Source of the DNA: Brevundimonas sp. MYb52
GTDB taxonomy: Bacteria > Pseudomonadota > Alphaproteobacteria > Caulobacterales > Caulobacteraceae
Direction: 5' to 3'
DNA length: 64,000 nt
Assembly (NCBI RefSeq): GCF_002979535.1
Contig: NZ_PCPB01000002.1
Location: forward strand, 186,001 to 250,000
Shown here: positions 45,635 through 54,990 of the stretch, in pieces
Layout of the letters: each line of letters starts with the position of its first letter
Position numbering within the stretch: position 1 is the stretch's first letter
Program-made: the position numbers and the translations under genes
The notes under the pieces: model-generated
Databases searched by the model: none
Told to the model about the DNA's origin: nothing
The model's input: the letters and a program-made list of their open reading frames with translations, nothing else

Positions 45635-46279
45635 CTAGTCTTCCAGCGCCGCCTTGGCGCGATGGAAGATCGCCTCGAACATTTCCGGCGTCAGCCGGCC
45701 CGTGTTCGTGTTCAGGCGTGAGCAGTGATAGCTGTTGATGATGGTGTAGCCGCCGACCTTGCCCTCGACGCCGTGCCCGGCGGGGATGGCCGTGCCGGGA
45801 TAGCCGAGCGTCCGCAAGATGCTGCGCCGTGACACGTCGCCCAGGGTCACGATCACCTTCAGCCGGGGCAGGGCGGCCAGCCGATCGATCAGGAAGGGAC
45901 GGCAGGTGTTTTCCTCGTCACCTGTCGGCTTGTTCTGCGGCGGGGCGCAGCGCACGGCGTTGGTGATCATGGCGTCGACCAAGGTTAGGTCGTCCTGTCC
46001 GTCGGGGTCGTAGGTCCCTCGCGCGAAACCGGTCTTCCTCAGGGTGTCGAACAGCAGCCAGCCGGCGTGGTCGCCGGTGAAGGGGCGTCCAGTGCGATTG
46101 GCGCCCATGCGGCCCGGCGCCAGACCCGCAATCAGCAGGCGGGCGTTGGGATCGCCGAACGACGGAGCGGGGCCATTCCACCAGTCGGGGTTCTGGCGGA
46201 TGTTCTCCTGGCGATAGGCGACCAGACGAGGGCACAGGGGGCAGTCGCGCGCCGGTTCAGGGTTCAGGGCGCGGCTCAC
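45635..46279 (-). CDS. Uracil-DNA glycosylase, family 5 (UDGb type)
   Basis: Family 5 enzymes remove uracil, and often hypoxanthine or ethenocytosine, from DNA. The 214-residue protein starts at a GTG that overlaps the upstream stop (GTGA). It has CPLC near residue 13, the family motif GLAPGRMGANRTGRPFTGDHAG, NAVRCAPPQNKPTGDEENTC and INSYHCSRLNT. Four cysteines (CPLC, VRC, NTC) fit a 4Fe-4S cluster. It is coupled to the NYN-domain gene and converges on amiC with two bases between stops. Confidence 0.9.
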   Translation of the reverse strand: MSRALNPEPARDCPLCPRLVAYRQENIRQNPDWWNGPAPSFGDPNARLLIAGLAPGRMGANRTGRPFTGDHAGWLLFDTLRKTGFARGTYDPDGQDDLTLVDAMITNAVRCAPPQNKPTGDEENTCRPFLIDRLAALPRLKVIVTLGDVSRRSILRTLGYPGTAIPAGHGVEGKVGGYTIINSYHCSRLNTNTGRLTPEMFEAIFHRAKAALED

Positions 46280-46857
46280 GTCCGGTCGCTCCGGTCCAGG
46301 GTGCGGGCGACGCCCTGATTCATGGCGGCCTTGGGCTTGCTGAAGTGGATCATGACGTCGGACAGGTCGATGAAGGAGTCGGCCTGGCGGCGCAACTCGT
46401 CGGCGATCTGGGGTGGTTGGGTGCGGGTGGTCGAAACCACGGTGACGCGCACGCCCTTGGCCTGGATGGCCTCGACGACCCGGCGAAAATCGCCATCGCC
46501 CGAGAAAAGGACCATGTGATCAAGACGCGGAGCCAGCTCCAGCATGTCGACGGCGATCTCCATGTCCATATTGCCCTTGATGCGGCTGTGGCCCTGGGCG
46601 TCCGTGAAGCGCTTGACCGGCTTGGTCACGACGGTGAAGCCGTTGTAGTCGAGCCAGTCGACCAGCGGCCGAATGGGCGAGAACTCTTCGCCCTCGACCA
46701 CCGCCGTGTAATAATAGGCGCGCACCAGCTGGCCCTTCTGGCCGAACCAGTCGGACAGCTTCCTGAAGTCGAGATCGACGTTGAGTGCGCGGGCCGCCGA
46801 ATAAAGGTTGGCGCCGTCGATGAACAAGGCGATGCGGTCGCCCGTGTGGCCGGTCAT
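46276..46857 (-). CDS. NYN-domain (LabA/DUF88-type) putative ribonuclease
   Basis: The 193-residue protein has a PIN-like NYN fold with the acidic residues in place: IALFIDGANLYSAARA at the start, GNMDMEIAVDMLELAP in the middle and MVLFSGDGDFRRVVEAIQAKGVRV after it. NYN proteins are predicted or shown to be metal-dependent RNases in RNA processing or turnover. Its stop overlaps the start of the uracil-DNA glycosylase gene (GTGA), and it diverges from folK with about 30 bases between starts. Confidence 0.88.
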   Translation of the reverse strand: MTGHTGDRIALFIDGANLYSAARALNVDLDFRKLSDWFGQKGQLVRAYYYTAVVEGEEFSPIRPLVDWLDYNGFTVVTKPVKRFTDAQGHSRIKGNMDMEIAVDMLELAPRLDHMVLFSGDGDFRRVVEAIQAKGVRVTVVSTTRTQPPQIADELRRQADSFIDLSDVMIHFSKPKAAMNQGVARTLDRSDRT

Positions 46858-46887
46858 GAATATGAGTCCGTGGAAATGGTCGAGAAT

Positions 46888-47427
46888 ATGAGCGTCCCGA
46901 CCGAAATCCCCGAAGGCGACCTGGATCTGGACGGTGCAGTCATCGTCGCCTTGGGCTGCAATGACAAGGGTGTCTGGGCGTCCTGCGAAGAGGCGCTGGA
47001 GGCCGCGTTGGCCCGCTTCCGGGCCGAGGGCGTCGATATTCTGGCTCGCTCGTCCTGGTGGGCGTCAAGGGCCTGGCCCGATCCGACCGATCCGCCCTTC
47101 CTGAACGGGGTGGTCATCGTGCGCACCGAGCATGATCCGGGCGTCTTGATGAGCAAGCTGTCGCGGATGGAGGACGTATTTGATCGCCGTCGCAGCGTTC
47201 GCAACGCGCCCCGCACCCTGGATCTGGACCTGATCGCCTACGGACGGCTGAGCGGCGACCTGGACGGGCTGATCTTGCCGCATCCTCGGGCGGCTGAGCG
47301 CCTGTTCGTCATGGGGCCGCTGGCCGAGATCGCCCCGGCGTGGCGACATCCGACGCTTGAGGGCGACGCCGCGTCCCTGGCCGGACAGACGAGCGTCGGC
47401 GTCGATGCGCGACCTTTGAACCGTTGA
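46888..47427 (+). CDS. folK: HPPK (FolK), 2-amino-4-hydroxy-6-hydroxymethyldihydropteridine pyrophosphokinase
   Basis: FolK pyrophosphorylates the pterin alcohol in folate synthesis. From the ATG at 46888 the product is 179 residues; an ATG at 46876 would add four. It has AVIVALGCNDKG at the start, SSWWASRAWPDPTDPPFLNGVVIV with the substrate-contacting aromatics, and the family's magnesium and ATP signature RSVRNAPRTLDLDLIAYG followed by LILPHPRAAERLFVMGPLAEIAP. Known folK neighbours (folB, folP) are not present. Confidence 0.93.
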   Translation: MSVPTEIPEGDLDLDGAVIVALGCNDKGVWASCEEALEAALARFRAEGVDILARSSWWASRAWPDPTDPPFLNGVVIVRTEHDPGVLMSKLSRMEDVFDRRRSVRNAPRTLDLDLIAYGRLSGDLDGLILPHPRAAERLFVMGPLAEIAPAWRHPTLEGDAASLAGQTSVGVDARPLNR

Positions 47428-47480
47428 CCTGATCCCGGAGCAGGATAGCTTCGTCGGAAATGACACCGGGAGACAACGCC

Positions 47481-47900
47481 ATGTTCCTGCCAACCCTCGT
47501 TTTGATTGCCGCCTTACAGGCCCAGCCCGCCTCGCCGCCGGCGGGGGTCGGCGTGGTGATCCGCGAGACCGACACCATGGTGCGTCAGGTTCCGCCGCAT
47601 AGCGGGCAGGGCATGAGCACGGCCTATCGCATCTCCGACGGCGTGCCGAACCGGGCGATGGAGTTCCGCAAGCGGGTCATGCATCCCGGCGCCGCCATTG
47701 GCCTGCATCCGATCGCCCACGACGAAGTCTATTATGTCGTCAGCGGCGAGGGCGAGGTGACGTCGGACGGGGTGACGACGCAGATGCGCGCGGGCGACGC
47801 GGCCTACCTGTTCGACGGCAATGTCGTCGGCATCCGTCAGACGGGAGAGGTGGACCTGGTGCTGATCATCAGCTATCCGCTGGCCCAAAGGAAGAACTGA
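47481..47900 (+). CDS. Exported single-domain cupin protein
   Basis: From the ATG at 47481 the product is 139 residues with a signal peptide (MFLPTLVLIAALQAQPA). A single cupin domain has AIGLHPIAHDEVYYVVSGEGEVTSDG, carrying the metal-binding His and Glu, and GDAAYLFDGNVVGIRQTGEVDLVLIISYP. Cupins range from storage proteins to dioxygenases and sugar epimerases, so no substrate can be proposed. It lies between folK and rpoZ on the same strand. Confidence 0.85.
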   Translation: MFLPTLVLIAALQAQPASPPAGVGVVIRETDTMVRQVPPHSGQGMSTAYRISDGVPNRAMEFRKRVMHPGAAIGLHPIAHDEVYYVVSGEGEVTSDGVTTQMRAGDAAYLFDGNVVGIRQTGEVDLVLIISYPLAQRKN

Positions 47901-47933
47901 GGCGTTTTGCGCCGCATTCCGGCCTTCGCGGCG

Positions 47934-47960
47934 TTGCACAATCACGCCTAACCCTATATT
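47934..47960 (+). promoter_or_regulatory. Candidate promoter for rpoZ
   Basis: TTGCAC at 47934 and TATATT at 47955 are 15 bases apart, and the second element ends about 33 bases before the rpoZ ATG. The TATATT stretch stands out in an otherwise GC-rich spacer. Confidence 0.4.
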
Positions 47961-47993
47961 TTGTGCGGTTCTCCCTGCCGCCAGAGGAATTTC

Positions 47994-48353
47994 ATGGCCC
48001 GCGTCACTGTCGAAGACTGCATCGAGAAGGTTCCGAACCGCTTTGGTCTGGTTCTGCTGGCCGGTCACCGCGCCCGCAACATCGCCAACGGCGCCCCTCT
48101 GACGCTGGACCGCGACAACGACAAGAACCCTGTCGTGGCCCTGCGTGAAATCGCCGACGACACTGTCGTGCCGGACGACCTGCGCGAAAACATCATCACC
48201 ACGCTGCAACGCGTCGATGAGCGCACCGAAGCCGAGGATGAGGCCGAAGTCGTGGCCCTGCTGGCCGAGCCGCAGCACATGAACATGGCCGAGGCCGAAC
48301 TGATCCGTGCGCTGCAAAGCGACCGGGACGGCGGTCAGGAGGAACGCTACTGA
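47994..48353 (+). CDS. rpoZ: RNA polymerase omega subunit
   Basis: Omega helps assemble RNA polymerase and forms part of a ppGpp site. The 119-residue protein begins [33 protein letters not shown] and continues [14 protein letters not shown], the diagnostic omega core. An acidic tail follows ([16 protein letters not shown]). The ATG follows AGAGGAAT. The Rel gene comes directly after, as in most proteobacteria, and an AGGAGG inside the last codons may serve it. Confidence 0.97.
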   Translation: MARVTVEDCIEKVPNRFGLVLLAGHRARNIANGAPLTLDRDNDKNPVVALREIADDTVVPDDLRENIITTLQRVDERTEAEDEAEVVALLAEPQHMNMAEAELIRALQSDRDGGQEERY

Positions 48354-48472
48354 CGGCTGAGCCTGTCAACGGCGTAACCATCCTCCCGGCGCGGTCCCCC
48401 GCGGACCCGTCGCCGGATCAAGTCGCGAATCAGATAGACCAGACGGCGTCGCTCCTTTCCGGGGCGGCGCCG

Positions 48473-50680
48473 TTGTCGTCTGAAGTCTCCGAGTCTCAAT
48501 TGTCTGAAGCCAAGCGCGCCCCGATCATGCGCCAGTTTGAACTGATCGAGGCGGTCAAGGCCTATGACCCCACCGCCGACGAAGCGCTGCTGAACCGCGC
48601 CTATGTCTATGCGATGAAAATGCACGGCTCGCAGTTGCGGGCTTCGGGCGATCCCTATTTCGCCCATCCGATCCAGGTCGCGGGCATCCTGACCGACTAC
48701 AAGCTGGATACGGCGACCATCGTCACCGCCCTGCTGCATGACGTGGTCGAGGACACCTCGGCGACCCGTGACGACATCGCCGCCATGTTCGGCGAAGAGG
48801 TCGCCGTCCTGGTCGAGGGCGTGACCAAGCTGTCGCGGCTGGAGCTTCAGGCCGAGCACACGCGTCAGGCCGAGAACCTGCGCAAGTTCATCCTGGCCAT
48901 TTCCAAGGACGTGCGGGTCCTGCTGGTCAAGCTGGCCGACCGCCTGCACAACATGCGCACCCTCCAGTACGTCAAGCCGGAGAAGCGCGAGCGCATCAGC
49001 CGCGAGACGCTGGAAGTCTATGCCCCGCTGGGCCGATCGATCGGCATCCACTCCATCGCCTCCGAGTTGGAGGAACTGGCGTTCGAACACCTGAACGCCA
49101 CGGCCCGTGTCGCCATCCAGCGCCGTCTGGAGGCGCTGAAGCTGGAGCACGGCCGCGCCATCGAGGGCGTGTCGCGCGAAATCGAGACGGTCCTTAGCGA
49201 GGCGGGCATCCCCGCCCATGTGAAGGGTCGCGAAAAGACGCCCTATTCGATTTGGCGCAAGCTGCAGAGGAAGTCGGTCGGCTTCTCGTCCTTGTCGGAC
49301 ATCTACGGCTTCCGGGTGATCGTCGAGGCCGAAGACGACTGCTATCGCGCGCTTGGCGTCATCCACCGCGCCTGGCCCATGGTGCCGGAACGGTTCAAGG
49401 ACTTCATCTCGACGCCCAAGTCGAACAACTATCGCTCGCTGCACACCACGGTGGTTGGCCCGGGCGGCCTACGCATCGAGATGCAGATCCGCACCGAGAT
49501 CATGGACCGCGTGGCCGAGGACGGGGTGGCTGCGCACTGGGCCTACAAGAACCATTCCTATGGCTTCGACCGTGAGGCGATGGAGGCGGATGGCGGGCGC
49601 GACCCGCTGCTGAACCTGCGCCATCTGGTTCAGGTCATCGAGCACGGCGAGGGCGGCGAGGACTGGGTCGAGCACGCCAAGCTCGAAATGTATCTGGATC
49701 AGGTCTTTGTCTTCACGCCCAAGGGCGCGCTGATCACCCTGCCGCGCGGGGGCATGGCGCTGGACTTCGCCTATGCGGTCCACACCGAGGTCGGCGACAC
49801 GGCGGTGGGCGTCAAGATCAACGGCGAACTGAAGCCCATGCGCACGGCGCTGCAGAACGGCGACGTGGTCGAGATCATTCGCGGGACCAAGCGCGAGGTG
49901 CCGACCGACTGGCGCAGCCTGACGGTGACGGGCCGGGCGCGTTCGGCCATTCGCCGCCATATCCGCACGTCCGAGCGCGACGAGTTCGTGCGCCTGGGCA
50001 AGGCGACGCTGGAGCAGACGCTGGAACGCGCGGGTAAGTCTCTGGCCGAGGTTTCGCTGAAACCGGTGCTGGAAACCCACGCCATCGCCACCGAAGAGGA
50101 CATGTTCGACGCCATCGGCCGGGGGCGTCTGGCTGCGACCAAGATCGCTGAAACCATGTTCCCGGCGCTGAAGGGCCAGTTGAAGGCCGGGCCGGAGCGC
50201 AAGCGGATCGGCAATGAACACGCCCGTCTGTTCGTGCGCGGCAGCGGCCTGACGCCGGGCGTCAGTATCCACTTCGGCGCCTGCTGCAGCCCTGTGCCGG
50301 GCGACCGCATCGTCGGCATCCTGGAGCCCGACAAGGGGCTGACGGTGCACACGATCGACTGTCAGACCCTGGCCGACTTCGCCGACGACGACAGCGTCTG
50401 GCAGGATCTGCAATGGACGCCGCAGGCGGAACAGGACGCCGTGGCCGCCGCTCGTCTGCGCGCCACCATCCGCAATGCGCCCGGCGTGCTGGGCCAGGTG
50501 GCGACCATCATCGGTGAGGCCGGCGGCAACATCCTGAACCTGTCGATGGCCCACCGTCAGCAGGACTTCTTCGATGTCGACATCGACGTCGAGGTCGAGG
50601 ACGCGCGTCACGCCACCATGATCATCGCCGCACTGCGCGCCAATCCGTCCGTCGACACCGTGGACCGCGCGCGGGGCTGA
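48473..50680 (+). CDS. rel: Bifunctional (p)ppGpp synthetase/hydrolase (RelA/SpoT family)
   Basis: This enzyme makes and degrades the stringent-response alarmone. From the TTG at 48473 it is 735 residues; an ATG at 48527 and a CTG at 48350 are other possible starts. The domains are in order: HD hydrolase (FAHPIQVAGILTDYKLDTATIVTALLHDVVEDT, about 63-95), synthetase (YGFRVIVEAEDDCY and EMQIRTEIMDRVAEDGVAAHW, about 275-360), TGS (VFVFTPKGALITLPRGGMALDFAY, about 410-470) and ACT at the C-terminus (ATIRNAPGVLGQVATIIGEAGGNI). An intact hydrolase motif indicates a bifunctional Rel, expected because alphaproteobacteria usually have one. Confidence 0.95.
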   Translation: MSSEVSESQLSEAKRAPIMRQFELIEAVKAYDPTADEALLNRAYVYAMKMHGSQLRASGDPYFAHPIQVAGILTDYKLDTATIVTALLHDVVEDTSATRDDIAAMFGEEVAVLVEGVTKLSRLELQAEHTRQAENLRKFILAISKDVRVLLVKLADRLHNMRTLQYVKPEKRERISRETLEVYAPLGRSIGIHSIASELEELAFEHLNATARVAIQRRLEALKLEHGRAIEGVSREIETVLSEAGIPAHVKGREKTPYSIWRKLQRKSVGFSSLSDIYGFRVIVEAEDDCYRALGVIHRAWPMVPERFKDFISTPKSNNYRSLHTTVVGPGGLRIEMQIRTEIMDRVAEDGVAAHWAYKNHSYGFDREAMEADGGRDPLLNLRHLVQVIEHGEGGEDWVEHAKLEMYLDQVFVFTPKGALITLPRGGMALDFAYAVHTEVGDTAVGVKINGELKPMRTALQNGDVVEIIRGTKREVPTDWRSLTVTGRARSAIRRHIRTSERDEFVRLGKATLEQTLERAGKSLAEVSLKPVLETHAIATEEDMFDAIGRGRLAATKIAETMFPALKGQLKAGPERKRIGNEHARLFVRGSGLTPGVSIHFGACCSPVPGDRIVGILEPDKGLTVHTIDCQTLADFADDDSVWQDLQWTPQAEQDAVAAARLRATIRNAPGVLGQVATIIGEAGGNILNLSMAHRQQDFFDVDIDVEVEDARHATMIIAALRANPSVDTVDRARG

Positions 50681-50708
50681 TCGCCTGCGCGTCTGACTGA
50701 AGGCCGAA

Positions 50709-51488
50709 ATGACTCCCGAACAGCAAGAACTCGCCAACGCCGCTCAACTGGCGTCGCCCTCCTATCGACTGGCCGCCCTGGATCAGGACTTCCTGCTGGG
50801 CGAGTCCATGCGCGGCGTGCGCTTCCTGATGGAATACGAGAAGGCCGAGGAGGCGCTGAAGGCCTGGGGCGTGCGCTCGACCATCGTGGTGTTCGGCAGC
50901 GCCCGCGTCGGCGCCAACGGGGGCGGTCGCCACGCCTACTGGTACGAACAAGCGCGTCAGTTCGGGCGCATCGCCTCGGAGCGGGGCGGGGCCTTCCGCG
51001 GCTCGCCGGGCGAAGTCCGCGACAACGTCATCGCCACCGGCGGCGGTCCGGGCATCATGCAGGCCGCCAACCAGGGCGCGCATGAAGCGGGCGCGCCGTC
51101 GATCGGCTTCAACGTCACCCTGCCGCACGAGCAGGTTCCCAATCCCTGGTCGACGCCGGAGCTGACTTTCCAGTTTCACTACTTCGCCATGCGCAAGATG
51201 CATCTGGCCATGCGGGCCAATGGCCTGGTGGTCTTCCCCGGCGGCTTCGGCACGCTGGATGAGCTGTTCGAGATCCTGACCCTGCGTCAGACGGATAAGG
51301 CACCGCCGATTCCCATTGTCCTGTTCGACGAGGCCTATTGGCGCTCGGTCATCAACTTCGACACCCTGATCGAGCACGGCATGGTCAAGGCCTCGGACAT
51401 GGCGCTGTTTTCCTTCGCAGACGACGCTGAGACCGTGTGGGCGAAGCTGCTGGAAGGCGGTCTTAAGCCGAACTGCGACACCAAGTAG
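50709..51488 (+). CDS. LOG family (TIGR00730) nucleotide phosphoribohydrolase-like protein
   Basis: The 259-residue Rossmann-fold protein has the LOG motifs: IVVFGSARVG, VIATGGGPGIMQAANQGAHEAGA and the signature VVFPGGFGTLDELFEIL. Members split nucleoside 5'-monophosphates, and the longer bacterial forms are often annotated as decarboxylase-like. The N-terminus (about 50 residues with YRLAALDQDFLLGESMRGVRFLMEYEKAE) is typical of this longer type. It lies between rel and pyrE. Confidence 0.9.
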   Translation: MTPEQQELANAAQLASPSYRLAALDQDFLLGESMRGVRFLMEYEKAEEALKAWGVRSTIVVFGSARVGANGGGRHAYWYEQARQFGRIASERGGAFRGSPGEVRDNVIATGGGPGIMQAANQGAHEAGAPSIGFNVTLPHEQVPNPWSTPELTFQFHYFAMRKMHLAMRANGLVVFPGGFGTLDELFEILTLRQTDKAPPIPIVLFDEAYWRSVINFDTLIEHGMVKASDMALFSFADDAETVWAKLLEGGLKPNCDTK

Positions 51489-51535
51489 GTCACTCGGCTT
51501 GAGGGGCGCGGATGCAAGGTCTAAGGGACGCTCTC

Positions 51536-52120
51536 ATGAACACTGAAGACGTCCTCAACGAATTCCGCGACGCCGGCGCTCTGCGCGAAGGCCATTTCGT
51601 CCTGTCGTCCGGCCTGCACAGCCCGGTCTTCCTGCAGAAGAACCTGGTCTTCATGGACACGCGCCGCTGCGAGCGCCTGTGCAAGGCTTTGGCCGAGAAG
51701 ATCGTGGCTACGGTCGGCCCGGTCGATGTGGCCATCTCGCCCGCCGTCGGCGGCATCATCCCCGGCTATGAGACGGCGCGGCACCTGAACGTGCGCTCGC
51801 TCTACGTCGAGCGTGAAGGCGGCGAGTTCAAGCTGCGTCGCGGCTTCACTGTCGAGCCGGGCGAGAAGGTGGTCATGGTCGAGGACATCGTCACCACCGG
51901 CCTGTCGTCGCGCGAATGCATCGCCGCCATCCAGAAGGCCGGTGGCGAGGTCGTCGCCGCTGCCTGCATCGTCGATCGCTCGGGCGGTCGCGCTGACGTG
52001 GGCGTGCCGCTGATCGCCCTGGCGACGCTGGACGTCCCGGCCTATCCGGCCGACGCCCTGCCGCCGGAACTGGCCGCCCTGCCGGTCGAGGATCCGGGCA
52101 GCCGCCGGCTGTCCAAGTAA
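51536..52120 (+). CDS. pyrE: Orotate phosphoribosyltransferase
   Basis: PyrE couples orotate to PRPP in pyrimidine synthesis. I chose the ATG at 51536 ([30 protein letters not shown]), giving 194 residues; an ATG at 51512 would add eight. The PRPP-binding loop is [21 protein letters not shown], and [15 protein letters not shown] and [15 protein letters not shown] are also present. It precedes pdxJ by 16 bases. Confidence 0.96.
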   Translation: MNTEDVLNEFRDAGALREGHFVLSSGLHSPVFLQKNLVFMDTRRCERLCKALAEKIVATVGPVDVAISPAVGGIIPGYETARHLNVRSLYVEREGGEFKLRRGFTVEPGEKVVMVEDIVTTGLSSRECIAAIQKAGGEVVAAACIVDRSGGRADVGVPLIALATLDVPAYPADALPPELAALPVEDPGSRRLSK

Positions 52121-52136
52121 GAGAAGAGAGAACGGG

Positions 52137-52895
52137 ATGAAGCGCGAGCGGGTTCGTCTGGGCGTCAACATCGACCACGTCGCCACGGTTCGTAACGCGC
52201 GCGGCGGCGCTCATCCCGATCCGGCCCGTGCGGCCGAGGCGGCGCTGGCGGCGGGGGCGGACGGCATCACCGCCCACCTGCGCGAGGATCGTCGTCACAT
52301 CACCGACGCCGACATCGACGTGCTGACGGCGCTGTGCCGCCGCGCGGGCAAGCCGCTGAACTTCGAGATGGCGGTGACCGACGAGATGCTGGCCATCGCC
52401 CTGCGTCACCGTCCGCACGCCGCCTGCCTGGTGCCAGAGCGGCGCGAGGAGGTCACGACCGAGGGTGGTCTGGCCGTTGCCGGTCACGAGGCGCGCATAG
52501 CCCCCGTGGTGAAGGCGCTGTCGGAGGCGGGCATCCGCGTCAGCCTGTTCATCGAACCGTCAGAAGCCCAGGTCGAGGCCGCCGCCGCCGTGGGCGCGCA
52601 GGTGGTCGAGTTCCACACCGGCCGTTATTGCCACCTGACCGACCCCGCCGAGCGCGCCTTCGAGCTGGACCGTCTGGCCGCCGCAGCCGCCCAGGCCGAC
52701 ATTCTGGGGCTGGAGGTCCACGCCGGGCACGGTCTGGACTACGCCACCGCCAGCGTGGTTCTGGCGATCCGCGAGATCAAGGAACTGAACATCGGCCACT
52801 TCCTGATCGGGGAGGCGGTCTTCGTCGGTCTGGACGCCGCCATTCGCCGGATGCGGACGGCGATGGATGAAGCTGTCAGCGGAGCCGGTCAGTGA
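52137..52895 (+). CDS. pdxJ: Pyridoxine 5'-phosphate synthase
   Basis: PdxJ condenses 3-amino-1-hydroxyacetone phosphate with deoxyxylulose phosphate, the last ring-forming step of vitamin B6 synthesis. The 252-residue TIM-barrel has [79 protein letters not shown] and [14 protein letters not shown], all standard. It overlaps acpS as GTGA. pdxA, its pathway partner, is at the other end of the window. Confidence 0.97.
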   Translation: MKRERVRLGVNIDHVATVRNARGGAHPDPARAAEAALAAGADGITAHLREDRRHITDADIDVLTALCRRAGKPLNFEMAVTDEMLAIALRHRPHAACLVPERREEVTTEGGLAVAGHEARIAPVVKALSEAGIRVSLFIEPSEAQVEAAAAVGAQVVEFHTGRYCHLTDPAERAFELDRLAAAAAQADILGLEVHAGHGLDYATASVVLAIREIKELNIGHFLIGEAVFVGLDAAIRRMRTAMDEAVSGAGQ

Positions 52896-53293
52896 TTATC
52901 GGCGTCGGCGCTGACCTGTCGGACATTCGCCGCATCCAGAAGTCGCTGGATCGGTTCGGCGACCGCTTCAAGGAGCGCTGCTTCACCGAACTGGAGCGCA
53001 CCCGTTCCGACCGCAAGCCGGACCCGGCCTGGAGCTACGCCAAGCGGTTCGCGGCCAAGGAAGCCTGCGCCAAGGCCCTGGGCACCGGAATGCGCGCCGA
53101 CGTCTATTGGCGCGACATGGGGGTGGTGAACCTGAAGTCGGGTCAGCCGACCCTGGCCCTGACCGGTCACGCCGCCGAACATCTGGCCCGCCTGATCCCG
53201 ACAGGGCACGAGCCGCGCATCCATCTGACCCTCAGCGACGAACACCCTTATGCTCTCGCTTTCGTGGTCATCGAAGCCTTGCCCGTGGCTTAA
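52892..53293 (+). CDS. acpS: Holo-[acyl-carrier-protein] synthase
   Basis: AcpS attaches 4'-phosphopantetheine to acyl carrier protein. The 133-residue protein begins at a GTG overlapping the pdxJ stop. It has [34 protein letters not shown] with the magnesium Asp, and [20 protein letters not shown] with the second metal Glu and catalytic Lys. It fits the conserved pdxJ-acpS-lepB-rnc-era order. Confidence 0.96.
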   Translation: MIIGVGADLSDIRRIQKSLDRFGDRFKERCFTELERTRSDRKPDPAWSYAKRFAAKEACAKALGTGMRADVYWRDMGVVNLKSGQPTLALTGHAAEHLARLIPTGHEPRIHLTLSDEHPYALAFVVIEALPVA

Positions 53294-53350
53294 TCAGCCT
53301 TTACGCCTCAGGCTTCCAACCCCGCGTTCTGCGGGGGATTCGAGCAGACC

Positions 53351-54277
53351 ATGAGCGACGACCCAAAGGCGAACGGCGGCGCCGGCAATCCTGCCATCGA
53401 CCCGACCGAGCAGCGACCGATCTGGAGCGACGACGGGGACGCCCCCTTCGACATGGGCGACGATCCCGAAGCTCTCGACAGCGACAAGCCGATCTACGCC
53501 ACGCCGCGTCCCAAGAAAGCCAAACGTGTGAAAAAAGAGAAGTCCGCGAGCAACGAGACGGTCGAGATCATCAAGACCGTCGTCTTCGCCCTGCTGATCG
53601 CCTTCGTGCTGCGGGTGCTGCTGTTCCAGCCCTTCACCATTCCCTCAGCCTCGATGGAGCCCAACCTCTACGAGGGCGACTACATCGTCGTGTCGAAGTG
53701 GTCCTATGGCTATTCCAAGCACTCGATCCCGTGGAGCCCGCCGCTGTTCGACGGCCGCATCCTGGGTAAGGACCCGACGCGCGGCGACATCGTGGTGTTC
53801 AAGCTGCCGCGTGACAACAAGACCGACTACATCAAGCGCGTGATTGGCCTGCCGGGCGACAAGGTGCAGATGATCGCCAACAAGCTCTACATCAACGGCG
53901 CCCCCGTGAAGGACGTTGTCGTCAGCCGCGCTGAACTGGCCGACATGTTCGGGCCTCGTCCAGTGACCCAGGTCCGCGAAACCCTGCCCAATGGCAAGAG
54001 CTTCATGACCCAGGACTATGGTCCCGGTGGCGACCTGGACGACACCCCGGTCTATGAGATCCCGGCTGGCCACTTCTTCATGATGGGCGACAACCGCGAC
54101 AACTCGATCGACAGCCGCGTCGAGATGTCGGCTGGCGTGGGCATGGTTCCGGCCGAGAACCTGGTCGGCAAGGCCGAGATCATCATGTTCTCCTGGTCGC
54201 CGGGCGCGTCGCTGTTCAACCCGGTCAGCTGGTTCGCCAACCTGCGTCCCAGCCGGTTCTTCAAGATCCTGGACTGA
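53351..54277 (+). CDS. lepB: Signal peptidase I
   Basis: LepB removes signal peptides from exported proteins at the outer face of the inner membrane. The 308-residue protein has an unusually long acidic cytoplasmic N-terminus (about 65 residues, DDGDAPFDMGDDPEALDSDKP and then a Lys-rich patch) and one transmembrane helix (about 75-95). The catalytic Ser is in FTIPSASMEPNLYEGDYIVVSK and the catalytic Lys in DYIKRVIGLPGDKV. Further motifs are GHFFMMGDNRDNSIDSR and VGKAEIIMFSWSP. Its stop overlaps the rnc start (TGATG). Confidence 0.96.
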   Translation: MSDDPKANGGAGNPAIDPTEQRPIWSDDGDAPFDMGDDPEALDSDKPIYATPRPKKAKRVKKEKSASNETVEIIKTVVFALLIAFVLRVLLFQPFTIPSASMEPNLYEGDYIVVSKWSYGYSKHSIPWSPPLFDGRILGKDPTRGDIVVFKLPRDNKTDYIKRVIGLPGDKVQMIANKLYINGAPVKDVVVSRAELADMFGPRPVTQVRETLPNGKSFMTQDYGPGGDLDDTPVYEIPAGHFFMMGDNRDNSIDSRVEMSAGVGMVPAENLVGKAEIIMFSWSPGASLFNPVSWFANLRPSRFFKILD

Positions 54278-54990
54278 TGGCGAACGTGCGTGCCGAGGCC
54301 GTGGCCGCGCTCCGGCGCCGGCTGGGCCATGACTTTGCTGATCCGACCTTGCTGGAACGCGCCCTGACCCACGCCAGCGTGGGCGAGGGCGCGGGCCAGG
54401 TCGAAGGGCGCCCCATCGCCGACAACGAACGGCTGGAGTTCCTGGGCGACCGAGTGCTGGGCCTGCTGGTCGCCGACCGGCTGATCCGCGACTTCCCCTC
54501 CGCCGACGAAGGCCAGTTGTCTGGCCGTCTGCACGCCCTGGTGGACAAGGCCGCCTGCGCCCGCGTGGGCGAGCGGCTCGGTGTCGGCGCGGCGCTGCGC
54601 CTGTCGCCGGGCGAGACCAAGACGGGTGGCCGCAGAAAGGCCGGAGTCATCGCCGATGCTGTCGAGGCTATTCTGGCGGCTGTCTATCGCGACGGCGGCC
54701 TGAGCGCGGCCAAGACCATGTTCGACACCGCCTGGGCCGAGGAGTTCGCATCGCCTCCGGCGCCGGCCGTAACCAATCCCAAGTCTGCTCTGCAGGAGTG
54801 GGCGCAAGCACAAGGGCGTCCGCTGCCAACCTATCGGGTGGTCGAACGCACCGGATCAGATCATGCTCCGACCTTCGTGGTCGAAGCGACGGTGGTCGGT
54901 TTCGACCCCGAGAAACAAACAGGACGTTCGCGTCAAGAGGCGGAAAAAGCCGCCGCCACAGCACTATTGAAACGAGAAGGCGTAATTTGA
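54277..54990 (+). CDS. rnc: Ribonuclease III
   Basis: RNase III cuts double-stranded RNA in rRNA maturation and regulation. The 237-residue protein has the signature DNERLEFLGDRVLGLLVADRLI with the metal-binding Glu and Asp, the second acidic patch in AGVIADAVEAILAAVYRDGG, and a dsRBD at the C-terminus (NPKSALQEWAQAQGRPLPTYRVVERTGSDHAPTFVVEATV, about 160-235). It overlaps lepB upstream and era downstream (TTGA), so the three are translationally linked. Confidence 0.97.
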   Translation: MANVRAEAVAALRRRLGHDFADPTLLERALTHASVGEGAGQVEGRPIADNERLEFLGDRVLGLLVADRLIRDFPSADEGQLSGRLHALVDKAACARVGERLGVGAALRLSPGETKTGGRRKAGVIADAVEAILAAVYRDGGLSAAKTMFDTAWAEEFASPPAPAVTNPKSALQEWAQAQGRPLPTYRVVERTGSDHAPTFVVEATVVGFDPEKQTGRSRQEAEKAAATALLKREGVI

